64,000 nt of DNA from Moraxella nasibovis (GCF_029581575.1 NZ_CP089975.1:1612001-1676000), one strand, 5' to 3'; positions 25,679 through 35,269 are shown, counted from the stretch's first letter. The notes: generated by a model from the sequence alone, not told the origin. Numbers and translations are program-made.

Positions 25679-26311
25679 CTATTTAATCGCCACCCAAAAC
25701 ATCTCTTTGGAGCGTGGGCGTGAGGCGGCAGGCTTGATGCTTTTGATTTTGCTAAACTGTTTTTGCATTTGCGCTCTGAGCTCTTGCGAGCCTTCGCCTT
25801 GGAACACCTTCATGATTAAAGCACCGCCTTCTGGCAGCACTTTTAGGGCAAAATCCACCGCCAATTCGCACAGATACATCATGCGTGGCTGATCGACCGC
25901 CGACATGCCTGAGGTGTTCGGCGCCATGTCCGACAGCACGACATCGACCCTGCGACCGCCCACTTCGTCCATGATACGATTAAACACTTCTTCTTCACGA
26001 AAATCACCTTGAATAAAAGTAACATTTTCCAAAGTATCCATCGGCAAGATGTCAGAGGCGATGAGCACGCCGTCATCACCGACCAGCTGCCCTGCCACCT
26101 GCGACCAGCTGCCTGGTGCTGAGCCTAAGTCCACGACCGTCATGCCTTTTTTGATCAGACCTGTCTTTTCGTTGATTTCCAAGAGCTTATAAGCTGCACG
26201 GGCTCGATAGCCGTCTTTTTGCGCTTTTTGCACATAAAAATCATCGATGTGCTCTTTCATCCAAGCACGGCTAGATTTTGAAAACTTTTTATTGGTAATG
26301 CGAGTTGCCAT
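25679..26311 (-). CDS. rlmE: 23S rRNA (uridine-2'-O)-methyltransferase RlmE
   Basis: 210 residues. It methylates the 2'-O of U2552 in 23S rRNA using SAM. The SAM site VDLGSAPGSWSQV and the catalytic K-D-K-E layout are visible (Lys in YRARAAYKLLE, Asp in LSDMAPNTSG, Lys in IMKVFQG). It is complete, lies upstream of ftsH on the same strand and is divergent from yhbY. Confidence 0.95.
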   Translation of the reverse strand: MATRITNKKFSKSSRAWMKEHIDDFYVQKAQKDGYRARAAYKLLEINEKTGLIKKGMTVVDLGSAPGSWSQVAGQLVGDDGVLIASDILPMDTLENVTFIQGDFREEEVFNRIMDEVGGRRVDVVLSDMAPNTSGMSAVDQPRMMYLCELAVDFALKVLPEGGALIMKVFQGEGSQELRAQMQKQFSKIKSIKPAASRPRSKEMFWVAIK

Positions 26312-26447
26312 CAGAAATTAACTACCGCTTGTTTAAATTCAACCATAAAATCAATAACGGACTAGTTTACCATTTTTATCGCATTATTTGGGATAATTTC
26401 TGCTATAATGTGCAAAATTTAGCAAATTTCTTACTTTGGAAAAATTT

Positions 26448-26768
26448 ATGAGCAACAAAAAATCAAAAACTCAAGACCTAAAAGAGCTGCGTGGCATTGG
26501 TCATCGGTTAAATCCTGTGGTCATCGTTGGCGGCAGCGGTCTGACACCCACCTTGATCGAGGAAGTAGGTCGAGCTTTGCATGACCACGAATTGATCAAA
26601 ATCAAAATCCCAGCAGGCTCAAGCGAGGAGCGCAAAGAATGTGCTGATGCCATCGCTGATGCCACCGAATCTGAGGTCATTCATCACATCGGACGCATGG
26701 TGCTGCTACTTCGCAAAAACCCTGAGCCAAACGCCAAGCTGTCCAACCTAAGCCGTTTTGGTTATTAA
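26448..26768 (+). CDS. yhbY: Ribosome assembly RNA-binding protein YhbY
   Basis: 106 residues from the ATG at 26448, with a TTTGGA site upstream; a TTG at 26436 is less likely. A CRM-domain protein that binds pre-50S particles. Typical sequences are LRGIGHRLNPVVIVGGSGLT and the LIKIKIPAGS strand. Divergent from rlmE, as in many gammaproteobacteria. TATAAT at 26404-26409 is a good -10 candidate. Confidence 0.93.
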   Translation: MSNKKSKTQDLKELRGIGHRLNPVVIVGGSGLTPTLIEEVGRALHDHELIKIKIPAGSSEERKECADAIADATESEVIHHIGRMVLLLRKNPEPNAKLSNLSRFGY

Positions 26769-26771
26769 GCT

Positions 26772-27371
26772 TTGAAACAGACACATCAAGCGGTTTTTTG
26801 GGGTGAGCTTTGGGGCAAAAAAAGTAAATCACCGCCCCAAATTCATCTTTATGAGCTTGTCGCCACCCAAAGTGACGCACCTGCCGTAAGCGTTGCCGTA
26901 AGCTTTGGGCAGAACGCCATTCATTTAAGCTATTTTATTGAGCCTGCCGATTGGTTGCACCTGCCCACCATCGGCAGTCAAAACGCACGCCAAGACTACC
27001 TATGGGAACGAAATTGCCTAGAATGCTTTTTTGAATTTGGGGGGCAAGATGGCTACGCCGAGATGAATTTTTCACCCAATCCTGCCAGTGACGGGTGCAA
27101 TCTTTATAATCTATATCATTTTGACAGCCATCGCACACCAAATGTCATGCCGCCCAGACAGCTGACAGGGCAAATCATCACTCGCCAAACAAATCCATCG
27201 CTCGGCATGCACGCCTACCATTTGACAGTCGTGCTTGATCGTGATGTGCAAACCATCAGCAAAATCAATCCAGCCGCCATCTTATACCAAAATGGCAAGC
27301 CGATTTTTTATGCCATTCGCCACGCCAACCCGCCTGATTTTCATAATAAGCACTACTGGGCTCAGGTCTAA
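26772..27371 (+). CDS. DOMON-like domain protein of unknown function
   Basis: 199 residues starting at a TTG at 26772. The preceding in-frame codon but one is the yhbY stop, so no earlier start exists, and no ATG is available until MNFSP. The WERNCLECFFEF...YAEMNFSPNPASDGCNLYNL stretch fits DOMON-like/CBM9-related proteins often annotated as DOMON-like domain proteins. There is no signal peptide. The gene begins 3 nt after yhbY, which suggests read-through expression. Function unknown. Confidence 0.65.
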   Translation: MKQTHQAVFWGELWGKKSKSPPQIHLYELVATQSDAPAVSVAVSFGQNAIHLSYFIEPADWLHLPTIGSQNARQDYLWERNCLECFFEFGGQDGYAEMNFSPNPASDGCNLYNLYHFDSHRTPNVMPPRQLTGQIITRQTNPSLGMHAYHLTVVLDRDVQTISKINPAAILYQNGKPIFYAIRHANPPDFHNKHYWAQV

Positions 27372-27438
27372 GGCGGTTTTGGTGGCATCAGGAATACTGT
27401 CATCACTATTGTCATTGGTGGTGGTATGGCAGGTTGGG

Positions 27439-28890
27439 CTAAGGCAACAAAACCCAACAGTTATGACTATGGCACAACCCATTGAATTTGTTGGGTGTGA
27501 TGTCTGGATTGTCCCACACATCTTTATTGATGGTGATTTGATTGTTATGGTATTTAGCCATGTAATCAACACCAGTAGCAAATGTTAAAGACAAGTCAGG
27601 GTAACGCTTTTCTACCACTCCCATATAAGCATCAAATAATGCACCCACCGCTTGTGTCTTTTCACGAGCAGCGACAGCTTTTTTAATGTCGTTGATGGTA
27701 AATGTTTTGTTGGTATTAGATTGTTCTTGTTGCTCAACTTCTAAATCTTTAAATCCTTTGGTTCTTTGTCTGATTGCCCCAACTGACCCATCACTGGTTT
27801 CATCAGCTGATGGATTTGCTTGGTTGAGCTTGCTTGATTGATTTGACTCATCAATGTTTGTGCGTTGGGTAGCTTGCTGTTTTGAAGCAGTTTGAGATAC
27901 CCCTGCTGAACTGATTTGAGTAGCGTTTGTTCGTTGGGTATGGTTGAGTCTAACATGAAATTCTCCTACAATTTGACCAAATAGTTCGTTTAATTCTTTA
28001 ACAAGTTCTGATGGCAGCGCATCTTTAACTTGGTTTTCTGCAAGTGTTACGGTTAATAACTCATGCTGATTGCCGTAAGCATACATAATTCTGTCAGCCA
28101 AGTCATCATTTATTTGAGAATAAATACTTGGTAATGTATTTAATAGCTTATCAGCCAATGCAGAAATCTGCTCATCATATTTGCCTGTGTTAATGACATC
28201 ACGAGTAACGGTATGGATTAACTCATGATTTATCAATTCTAAGGGTGTTGCATACCAACGACTGTCTTCAACATTAACCTTGACTTCGTTAGTAGCTTCA
28301 AAAAACATCCCTACATCAGCCAATCCACTGTCTTTAGCATTACTATTATTCAGTATGAATAATTTTTGCTCTGGATTCAAAGAAACCAGTTTATTGAATA
28401 AATTGACAGACGCTTGGTTATCATTATTGAATTTAGATAGGATTTCACCCATCTGACCTTGTACAGAATAACGGATTGTTGCATAATCATCAATCATAAT
28501 AGCACCTTCCTGAATTGTATTTACATCCATAGGTACATAGTTGGTATTGGTACTCAGTAGTTCATTTAGTGATTCATTGGTTTTAACACCACTACTATAA
28601 ACCAAAGGCTTAGCAGAGATGTGTGGTGTAGGTACACTTACCCATGTTTTATCCACAGGGTTATAGACACCCCAGTGACCATATACATCTGTAGCATACA
28701 CTGTCTTACCTTTTGCAGTTGCTTTATATAGGATACTTCTACCAATACTGTTTTGTCTGACTACGCCATTATCATCTTCATAAAAAGTATTGATGAGATA
28801 CATCACATCAGATTCATACACAGCATGAGCGATGTTCAGCTCAGCATTACGCTGACCTACTGCTTTACTGATGGCTTTTTTGTCTTTAAC
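27439..28890 (-). pseudogene. Fragment of a phage-type large polyvalent protein with a zincin motif
   Basis: An open minus-strand frame without a credible start. Its 5' end runs into the terminator hairpin of the CHAP gene, and only a TTG within that hairpin could begin it. The sequence holds ELINHELIHTVTRDVI (zincin HExxH-like) followed by a Gln/Asn/Ser-rich linker and further charged segments, as in large multi-domain polyvalent proteins of phages and conjugative elements. The base composition is AT-rich. The last ten codons (CHSHNCWVLLP) look out of frame. I read it as an internal piece of a once larger mobile-element gene, now dead. Confidence 0.55.
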
Positions 28891-28892
28891 AT

Positions 28893-28922
28893 AAAAAAAC
28901 CGACCCAAAAAAAGGTCGGTTG
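28893..28922 (-). terminator. Terminator of the CHAP-domain gene
   Basis: On the minus strand, ACCGACC / GGTCGGT with a T-rich loop is followed by seven T. It lies downstream of the CHAP gene and marks the edge of the phage-type fragment. Confidence 0.8.
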
Positions 28923-28987
28923 TATTTTAATCTACTTTTTGCATGACAAAGCCTAACAATGTAGAGCTTGGCATCGCCATGACAGAA

Positions 28988-29722
28988 TTAACGATCGTTC
29001 ATCGCAAGCATTGTGCCAGTGTTCGCTGAAGCGTCGTTATAACGGTGATCACGCCATACGGTATAGCCATTGTGTTGGCTGTATGGGCTGAACTTTGGTT
29101 GGCGGAAGTCTGATACCCATTGGTTGCCATCATAGATTTGAATGTGACCGTGCGGGTTTCTTGAAGTACGGTTAAATACCACGACATCGCCAACTTGTGG
29201 GACATAGTTGTCATTGCTGATCTTGGTAAAGCCTGCGCTGGCAAGCGTGCCGTGAGCGTACTGATAAGCAGATGCTTGCGGTGTGAAGCTGTATCCTGCT
29301 GATTGCAGTGCACGGCGCACATACAATGCACAGCGACCGATACTGCTACCACGAGCGGCACGAGAAGCGTGAGCGGCAGCCATACTAGGCGCACTGTTTG
29401 TGGTCAGCTGAGCGACGACAGAAGGTGATTGATAATCACTGCTAAAATTCGCCGAACGGTTGATGGTTGGCAGATTTGAACTGGTGATCGACGATACCGT
29501 GTCCGCTGATTGAGCGATGCGAGAAGTGATGGTCGTCGTATTTGTTGTTTGTGATTTGGCGATCAGTTGATTGATGGCATCATCGATGTTGATAGAAGCA
29601 TTATTTGCTGCGTTGCTGGTGGTGGCGTAGCTTGCTTGACCAAACTGATAGTTTGCTTGCGCAACACTAGATTGTCCAAGAGTCAGTCCAACAACCGACA
29701 TCAGCCAAAATACTCTTTTCAT
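28988..29722 (-). CDS. Secreted CHAP-domain peptidoglycan hydrolase-like protein
   Basis: 244 residues from the ATG at 29722, which has GAGGAC upstream and opens a good signal peptide (MKRVFWLMSVVGLTLGQSSVAQA). A Ser/Thr/Asn-rich linker (about 25-125) precedes a C-terminal Cys/His module: candidate catalytic Cys in GRCALYVRRALQ and His in RNPHGHIQIYDG. This matches CHAP/NlpC-P60-like amidases or endopeptidases acting on peptidoglycan. The bond cut is not predictable. The gene has its own terminator. Confidence 0.75.
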   Translation of the reverse strand: MKRVFWLMSVVGLTLGQSSVAQANYQFGQASYATTSNAANNASINIDDAINQLIAKSQTTNTTTITSRIAQSADTVSSITSSNLPTINRSANFSSDYQSPSVVAQLTTNSAPSMAAAHASRAARGSSIGRCALYVRRALQSAGYSFTPQASAYQYAHGTLASAGFTKISNDNYVPQVGDVVVFNRTSRNPHGHIQIYDGNQWVSDFRQPKFSPYSQHNGYTVWRDHRYNDASANTGTMLAMNDR

Positions 29723-30001
29723 AGATTGTCCTCGAACCGTCAAGACTTCACTACTTCGCCCTTCGTCTTGATGTTCTAAAATTGGGTTTTGATTAAAAGC
29801 TTGTAATCAGCGGCGCACATCCAAGCACACCAGAAACCGCCAACAACCAAAAGGCAATCACACAAACACCAAGCCATCTATTTACTTGCTGTTCATTCGC
29901 TTAAAAATTGTGTGATTTTGTTGGCAATCTGCTCATAAGGCATGATACACTTGCTCTATTGGACACCATGTCCATGGTTCTTTTAAAACACAAGGTAAGA
30001 C

Positions 30002-30520
30002 ATGTCTGATTCAACAAAAATTCAATTCGTGGACGACTTATATCTAAAAAGTCACACACCCAATCATCTGGCAAGCACGCTTGAAAAGCAAGCCGCAGCA
30101 GGTGCAAAACTTCCTGATTACCTAACACAGCGCATCAAGCATCTACAATCTTGCACCACACTGCTACAACAAGCACTAAGACCGCTGCTGCCTAGCGAGA
30201 TACTACAAGACTGTCAAGTCGCTTACGCCGACCAGCATCGCCTGACAGTATCGCTGTCATCAGCCACTGCCGCCAACCATTTGCGCTATCTGTCGGCAAA
30301 CTGCCTTGAACTGCTGCGCAAACACGATGAGAAATTTTGTCGCTTGGAGACATTGAATGTGATCATCACAACAAAATCCGCCCAATCAGACATTCGCCAA
30401 ACCAGTTCTAAAAAAACCTTAAGCGAAAACACAAAGCGTATTATAACCCAAACTGCCAGCACTGTCATCACCCATGACGGGCTAAAACAAGCATTGCTAC
30501 GCTTGACAAAGGATAATTAA
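30002..30520 (+). CDS. dciA: DUF721 protein, probable DnaB helicase loader DciA
   Basis: 172 residues. The TTLLQQALRPLLPSEILQDCQVAYADQHRLTVSLSSATAANHLRYL region fits the KH-like DUF721 domain of DciA, the replicative helicase operator that is the ancestral alternative to DnaC. The C-terminal tail is charged and poorly structured, as in other gammaproteobacterial DciA. It lies tail-to-tail with lpxC, a neighbourhood commonly seen for this gene. Assignment is by domain pattern and context. Confidence 0.72.
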   Translation: MSDSTKIQFVDDLYLKSHTPNHLASTLEKQAAAGAKLPDYLTQRIKHLQSCTTLLQQALRPLLPSEILQDCQVAYADQHRLTVSLSSATAANHLRYLSANCLELLRKHDEKFCRLETLNVIITTKSAQSDIRQTSSKKTLSENTKRIITQTASTVITHDGLKQALLRLTKDN

Positions 30521-30858
30521 GAGTACAATTGTTCATCGTATGTGTTTTGATGGTGCGTTTATGAGCTTTTGGTAAGTATTGTAAAGTTTTGTAAACGAAA
30601 TGGTGGATTTTTGGTGAAAATAGATAAAGATCAATACCGCCACTGACAGTCAAGCAGGCAAGCACCCAGAATCAGCCAACCGCTCATCACCCACCAAAAA
30701 CCCCCAAAAAATCAAGCTTTGAACCAAAATAACAAAACCCACTTGCCAGTTAATGCAAATGGGTTTTATTATTTTTTGGCAAATGTTACCAACAATCGCA
30801 AGTACCATTTAAAGGTTACACATGATTTGCCATCATCTTGCACAGGCAAAAAACCTGC
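30521..30858. other. Intergenic region between dciA and lpxC with a shared terminator
   Basis: About 340 bp between convergent genes. The clear element is a hairpin at 30734-30767 (AAAACCCA-c-TTGC / GCAA-a-TGGGTTTT) followed by T-rich sequence, serving dciA and possibly lpxC. No ORF, RNA gene or repeat is evident in the rest. Confidence 0.6.
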
Positions 30859-31788
30859 TCATTTTTTAGGGGAATTTTCAAGAGAAATTTTCGGTGGCAG
30901 ATAGTCAATCGGTGCGTCATTTTGGTTACAAAAAGTTACAATTTTATAGCAACTTTCGTCCGCAAGCACCGCGCGAATGAGCATATTATTGAGCGCATGA
31001 CCCGATTTGTACGCCGAAAAGTGTGCCAAAATCGGATGTCCGATGACAAACAAATCGCCCACCGCATCGAGCATCTTATGACGGACAAACTCATTTGGGT
31101 AGCGCAGACCACCTTCATTTAAGATGGCATCATCATCAAGCACGACCGCATTATCAAGACTGCCGCCAAGTGCCAGATTGCGCTCACGCAAATACTCCAA
31201 ATCCTTTAAAAAGCCAAAAGTGCGAGCCTGCCCTACTTCACGGGCAAAATTGGCGGTATTAAAATCCAATGTGGTTTTTTGTTCGGTCGCCCGAATCGCC
31301 TTGTGATCAAAATCAATCTCAAAATCCATCAAAAACCCCTCCTCATACGGCTCAAAACAAGCCCACTTGTCGCCGTCTGTGACACGCACAGGCTTGATGA
31401 TTTTTAAAAAGCGCTTGGGTGCGTTTTGTTCTTCGATGCCCGCCTCATGAATCAGGTGCAAAAACTGCGCTGCCGAGCCGTCCATGATGGGGATTTCAGG
31501 CGCATCAACTTTGATGATGAGATTGTCCAGGCCGCACGCCGCCACCGCCGACAGCAGATGCTCGACCGTGCCGACACGAGCCTCGCCCTGCACCAGATTG
31601 GACGACATCATGGTGTCTTGCACCAGATTTGCACTCATGGGAATGCGTGCATTGTCCATGTCAGTACGCTCAAAGACGATGCCCTCACCCACCTGAGCAG
31701 GCGCAAGCGTTAGCGTGACTTTTTTACCACTGTGAAGTCCGATGCCTGTGGCGGTGATTTCTTGGGCAAGGGTGCGCTCATAAACCAT
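30859..31788 (-). CDS. lpxC: UDP-3-O-acyl-N-acetylglucosamine deacetylase LpxC
   Basis: 309 residues from the ATG at 31788 (MVYERTLAQEITATGIGLHSG), the standard LpxC start. It is the zinc enzyme for the committed step of lipid A synthesis. Zinc ligands are visible in GTVEHLLSA (first His) and RHKMLDAVGDL (His and Asp); PEIPIMDGSA is also conserved. It is a complete gene. The C-terminus (SLENSPKK) may bear on FtsH turnover, which is inference. Confidence 0.97.
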   Translation of the reverse strand: MVYERTLAQEITATGIGLHSGKKVTLTLAPAQVGEGIVFERTDMDNARIPMSANLVQDTMMSSNLVQGEARVGTVEHLLSAVAACGLDNLIIKVDAPEIPIMDGSAAQFLHLIHEAGIEEQNAPKRFLKIIKPVRVTDGDKWACFEPYEEGFLMDFEIDFDHKAIRATEQKTTLDFNTANFAREVGQARTFGFLKDLEYLRERNLALGGSLDNAVVLDDDAILNEGGLRYPNEFVRHKMLDAVGDLFVIGHPILAHFSAYKSGHALNNMLIRAVLADESCYKIVTFCNQNDAPIDYLPPKISLENSPKK

Positions 31789-31924
31789 GATGATTCCAAA
31801 TGTTACAAAATATGTAGCAAATAGTGTATCATTTTGACGAAATTTTGTCATCCATCGGACGCATGATTTCCATCAAACCCCATCTTTGATTTATCTGATT
31901 GATGGAAGTGGCAGGCAACGACAA

Positions 31925-31965
31925 AAAACAAAAAACCCCTTGAAACCAGTGATTTCAAGGGGTTT
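31925..31965 (-). terminator. Terminator of the tRNA-Val gene
   Basis: A 13-bp perfect stem (31933-31945 with 31953-31965), followed on the minus strand by a T-rich tail, directly downstream of tRNA-Val. Confidence 0.85.
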
Positions 31966-31970
31966 GAATA

Positions 31971-32047
31971 TGGTAGGCGTAAACGGACTCGAACCATCGA
32001 CCCCCACCATGTCAAGGTGGTGCTCTAACCAACTGAGCTATACGCCT
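31971..32047 (-). tRNA. tRNA-Val (anticodon GAC)
   Basis: A 77-nt cloverleaf on the minus strand. Acceptor AGGCGTA/TACGCCT, D-arm GCTC-AGTTGGTTA-GAGC, anticodon arm CCACC-TTGACAT-GGTGG with anticodon GAC, a GGTTCGAGTCC T-arm and an encoded CCA end. It decodes GUC (and GUU by wobble). It is followed by its own terminator. Confidence 0.95.
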
Positions 32048-32116
32048 AAAAAGTGCTGCTATTGTAGCAAAGTTTTAAGATTTTGCAAGTATTTTTTTAA
32101 ATTTTTATGCACATTT

Positions 32117-33145
32117 TCAAGGATAGAGATTCACAGGCGTCTTATAAGGCTTATTTGGCAGCTCTTGGACAAGCTTTGGCACCAAATAGCCTGACAGATT
32201 TTCAAGCATCTGCCAATAAATCTCCACCGCACGAGTCAAAGGCACATCAAAATGCGCCGCCCCCTGCACCTTATCCAAAATGTGCAAATAATACGGCAAA
32301 ATACCCGCCCCAAACAGCGCATGGCTCAGCTGACACAGCGTGGTCGCATCATCATTCACACCTTTTAATAGCACAGTTTGGTTTAGCAAAGTAACGCCCG
32401 CTTGCTTTAATAATTGGCATTTTTGTTGTAGCGTTTCGTCAATTTCGTTGGCGTGATTGATGTGCAGCACCATGACGATGTTTTTTGGCGAGTTTTTCAA
32501 CAAATCCAGCAAATCCCCATCAACACGACTGGGCAAGACCACCGGCATTCTGGTGTGAATACGCATCGTCTTGATGTTTGGCAGCGCATTGATGGCATCA
32601 AACCAGTCATTCAGTCTGCGATGGCTAAGATTCAAAGGATCACCACCACTAAATATCACCTCATTCACCTCAGGTTTATTTGCCACATAGTTTGCGATCT
32701 GGGCGATTTGTTGGGTGTTTGGCATATTCGCCTGATAGTCAAAATGCTGACGAAAACAGTAGCGACAATGCACCGCACACGCCCCAGTGGTGGTGATCAG
32801 CACTCGGTTTTTGTATTTGTGCAATAAGCCTTTGATGGGATTTTGGGTGTTTTCTGCCAAAGGGTCGTGCGTGTAGCCTGCCGCCGCCACAGTCTCTTTG
32901 ACATCTGGTAAAATCTGCCGCAGCAAGGGGTCATTTATGTCGCCTTTTTTCATCTTGGCAACAAAAGACTTCGGCACACGCAGACCAAATTGCTTGGGGG
33001 CATATTGCCCATCAGGTAAATCAAGTGCCAACATTCGGCACAGCTCGCCCACATCGGACACGCCATCTGCCAATTCTGCCTGCCAAGATGATCTTTGTCC
33101 TGCTTGCGCTAGGGTATGGGTAGAAATTTTTGAAAGTTGTTGCAT
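32117..33145 (-). CDS. epmB: EF-P lysine-34 2,3-aminomutase EpmB
   Basis: 342 residues from the ATG at 33145 (MQQLSKISTH). A radical-SAM enzyme of the KamA family that converts (S)-alpha-lysine to (R)-beta-lysine for EF-P modification. The cluster motif CAVHCRYCFRQ (CxxxCxxC core) and FSGGDPL are visible. It is divergent from efp with about 140 bp between starts, so modifier and target are neighbours. epmA is not in the window. Confidence 0.95.
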   Translation of the reverse strand: MQQLSKISTHTLAQAGQRSSWQAELADGVSDVGELCRMLALDLPDGQYAPKQFGLRVPKSFVAKMKKGDINDPLLRQILPDVKETVAAAGYTHDPLAENTQNPIKGLLHKYKNRVLITTTGACAVHCRYCFRQHFDYQANMPNTQQIAQIANYVANKPEVNEVIFSGGDPLNLSHRRLNDWFDAINALPNIKTMRIHTRMPVVLPSRVDGDLLDLLKNSPKNIVMVLHINHANEIDETLQQKCQLLKQAGVTLLNQTVLLKGVNDDATTLCQLSHALFGAGILPYYLHILDKVQGAAHFDVPLTRAVEIYWQMLENLSGYLVPKLVQELPNKPYKTPVNLYP

Positions 33146-33285
33146 TATTTTTTTGACAATATTTGCTAAAACTATATATAATGTGCTGTTTAGCGACATT
33201 TTGAAATGGTCGTTATGATCTGTGCTATTATAACGCAATTTCGCCCAAATTTATTTTTTCTTTTACATCCAAAAAGGTAATCATC

Positions 33286-33855
33286 ATGGCAAGTTTTTCT
33301 ACCAATGATTTTAAAGCTGGCTTAAAAGTCATGCTTGACGGCAACCCATGCGCCATCTTAGAAAACGAATATGTCAAACCCGGCAAAGGTCAAGCCTTTA
33401 ACCGTGTCAAACTTCGCAACCTAAGAACGGGCAAAGTCCTAGAACAAACCTTCAAATCAGGCGACAGCCTAGAAGGTGCGGATGTTGTGGACACCGAAAT
33501 GAACTATCTATACAACGATGGCGAGTTTTGGCATTTCATGCACCCAGAGACTTTCGAACAGATGCAAGCCGACAAAAACGCCATGGGCGATGCCACTCAG
33601 TGGCTAAAAGAAAACTCAAACGCACTTTGCACCATCACTTTGTTCAATGGCGCACCGCTTAGCGTCACCCCACCAAACTTCGTCGAGCTACAAATCGTTG
33701 AAACCGATCCGGGCTTGCGTGGCGATACTTCTGGCGGTGGCGGCAAACCTGCCCGCTTAGAGACTGGCGCTGTCGTGCGTGTGCCACTGTTCGTACAGCA
33801 AGAAGAAATCGTCAAGGTCGATACTCGTACTGGCGAATATCTGTCTCGTGTTTAA
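33286..33855 (+). CDS. efp: Elongation factor P
   Basis: 189 residues, three beta-barrel domains, typical length. EF-P relieves ribosome stalling at polyproline stretches. The modification loop [10 protein letters not shown] has Lys34 in position, the residue beta-lysylated by EpmA/EpmB. Divergent from epmB. The C-terminal [24 protein letters not shown] block is typical. A strong terminator follows. Confidence 0.98.
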   Translation: MASFSTNDFKAGLKVMLDGNPCAILENEYVKPGKGQAFNRVKLRNLRTGKVLEQTFKSGDSLEGADVVDTEMNYLYNDGEFWHFMHPETFEQMQADKNAMGDATQWLKENSNALCTITLFNGAPLSVTPPNFVELQIVETDPGLRGDTSGGGGKPARLETGAVVRVPLFVQQEEIVKVDTRTGEYLSRV

Positions 33856-33882
33856 GATTGCAGGCATCAATTCTGACCAATC

Positions 33883-33914
33883 AAAAATCCCCGATCTGAC
33901 GATTGGGGATTTTT
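33883..33914 (+). terminator. Rho-independent terminator of efp
   Basis: AAAAATCCCC / GGGGATTTTT stem with a 12-nt loop, about 28 nt beyond the efp stop. Confidence 0.8.
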
Positions 33915-33968
33915 CATGAGTAAAAACCGCCTGACATATCATGCCAAGCCCACAGCCGACAAGTGCCG

Positions 33969-34652
33969 CTACTGATGGCGCTGCTCGACCATCATCGCAT
34001 CAATGCCGTTATTCCTAAGTTTCAATAACGCTTGACTTGCCTCAGCTCGGCTCGTCATCGGCATGGACACCACTTGATAAAAACTGGCGCCTGTCGCCTT
34101 GTCCACACGGCGCACGACTAAGGCGTCCACACCAGCAAGCATCACCTCCGCTCGCTTGTCATCAGCCTCTTTGGCATCAGGATAGCTGCGGATTTGTAAA
34201 ATATAAGTGACGGCAGCACTTTGGGGGGCGTCGCCATCATCGCCATCATAAGTGGCATCTTCTTCCACCACTTCGATGGTCGCCTCGGCCGCCTCGCTCG
34301 ACTGCACCACTGCATCCGCCGCCAAAGTCCGTGCCTCATCACTGACAGTCTCTTGGACGCTCACGCCCTCTGGCACACTGCGAAAATCCTGCTTGGGCAG
34401 CACATCATAAAACTCAAAATCAGGCGCAGGAATGGTCTGCGTCTGAGCAATCGGTCTGACAGGCTCTTCTTCCACCACCACAATTTTGGTGCTGTTACGA
34501 TAACTTTGTGCCAATGGCGAAAAATACAGCACCACAAGCAGCGCCGCTGCAATCACCACCGCAAGCACCATCCACAGCAAACTCAGCAGTCCAGAGTGCT
34601 GCTTGCTTTGGGTGGATTTATAGACGGCGGATGGTTTTTGTTTGTTTGTCAT
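33969..34652 (-). CDS. SPOR-domain membrane protein
   Basis: 227 residues. A short cytoplasmic N-terminus leads into one membrane span (about 23-45, LLWMVLAVVIAAALLVVLYF), a Glu/Ala-rich linker and a C-terminal SPOR domain (about 150-225: YILQIRSYPDAKEADDKRAEVML...YQVVSMPMTSRAEASQALLKLRNNGIDAMMV). SPOR domains bind denuded peptidoglycan at the division septum, so the protein is likely a cell-division or envelope factor like FtsN or DedD. The exact member is not identified. Confidence 0.8.
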   Translation of the reverse strand: MTNKQKPSAVYKSTQSKQHSGLLSLLWMVLAVVIAAALLVVLYFSPLAQSYRNSTKIVVVEEEPVRPIAQTQTIPAPDFEFYDVLPKQDFRSVPEGVSVQETVSDEARTLAADAVVQSSEAAEATIEVVEEDATYDGDDGDAPQSAAVTYILQIRSYPDAKEADDKRAEVMLAGVDALVVRRVDKATGASFYQVVSMPMTSRAEASQALLKLRNNGIDAMMVEQRHQ

Positions 34653-34877
34653 ATTAATCTGTTCATCTTGCTCAATTTGGCAAATTGATGGTTCAAGGAT
34701 TAAAAATAAAAATCAAAGATAAATGCTTATTGTATCAATTTTTTGGCGTGCTGTGGAAAAATTATCCAACCAAAAGAGCGATTTTTCAAGTTTTACAGCG
34801 CAAGTTTGTCGGTGTGTTATCAAGCGTGGCGAAATTTGTGGTATAATCATCGCATTCTTATCAAAAAGAGAGCTGTC

Positions 34878-35099
34878 ATGATTTTCGCCATCTCCGAAGA
34901 GACCATCACCGCCGCAGGTCTGTACATTTTGTTGCCGATTTTTATTGGTTTTTTGTTTTTTATCATGTGGGACATCGCCAAAAAATCCAAAGCGGGCAAG
35001 CAAGGCACTTTTTGGATTTTTGTGGCACTGGGCATGGGCTTTTTTGGTTTTCTTGCCAAATTGGTCATTGAATGGGTACTGGGTAAGTGGTTTATTTAA
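34878..35099 (+). CDS. DUF2788 small membrane protein
   Basis: 73 residues from the ATG at 34878, with AAGAGAG upstream. Two hydrophobic spans (about 12-31 and 45-65) flank a short basic loop (WDIAKKSKAGKQG), the layout of the DUF2788 family found in Moraxellaceae and relatives. Function unknown. It stands alone and is followed by repeat-rich non-coding DNA. Confidence 0.75.
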   Translation: MIFAISEETITAAGLYILLPIFIGFLFFIMWDIAKKSKAGKQGTFWIFVALGMGFFGFLAKLVIEWVLGKWFI

Positions 35100-35126
35100 A
35101 CCTTAGTAAGGGCTGATTGTAAATAT

Positions 35127-35150
35127 AGGGGTTAATTGCAATTAACCCCT
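35127..35150. repeat. Perfect 24-bp palindrome after the DUF2788 gene
   Basis: Two 12-bp arms, the left one AGGGGTTAATTG, joined without a loop. It has no T-run after it, so it is not a standard intrinsic terminator. Confidence 0.6.
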
Positions 35151-35221
35151 AACAACAAACCCCCATCAACAGGGTTAGGCAAGCCAAAACCCAAAAAATT
35201 CAACAACCTATAACCTACATG

Positions 35222-35249
35222 AATGGTGGGCAGAGCCCCGCCCTACGCC
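35222..35249. repeat. Short GC-rich inverted repeat of the 'GGGCAGAGCCCCGCCC' type
   Basis: GGTGGGCAGAGCCCCGCCCT followed by ACGCC lies in the otherwise AT-rich space between DUF2788 and cmoB. Similar words occur at 47.6-47.9 kb. It resembles the dispersed short repeats of Moraxella and Neisseria intergenic regions. Confidence 0.45.
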
Positions 35250-35269
35250 TTATTTTTATTTTTTCAAAA

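Noticed and set aside
27741..27956. Separate 71-codon protein within the phage-type fragment
   Set aside because: It overlaps the longer frame in another phase within a Gln/Asn/Ser-rich linker and has no independent start signal. A frameshift history is possible but not demonstrable.
28893..28908. Start of the 489-codon minus-strand frame at 28908
   Set aside because: The codon is a TTG inside the loop of the CHAP-gene terminator, so it is an open-frame artefact rather than a start.
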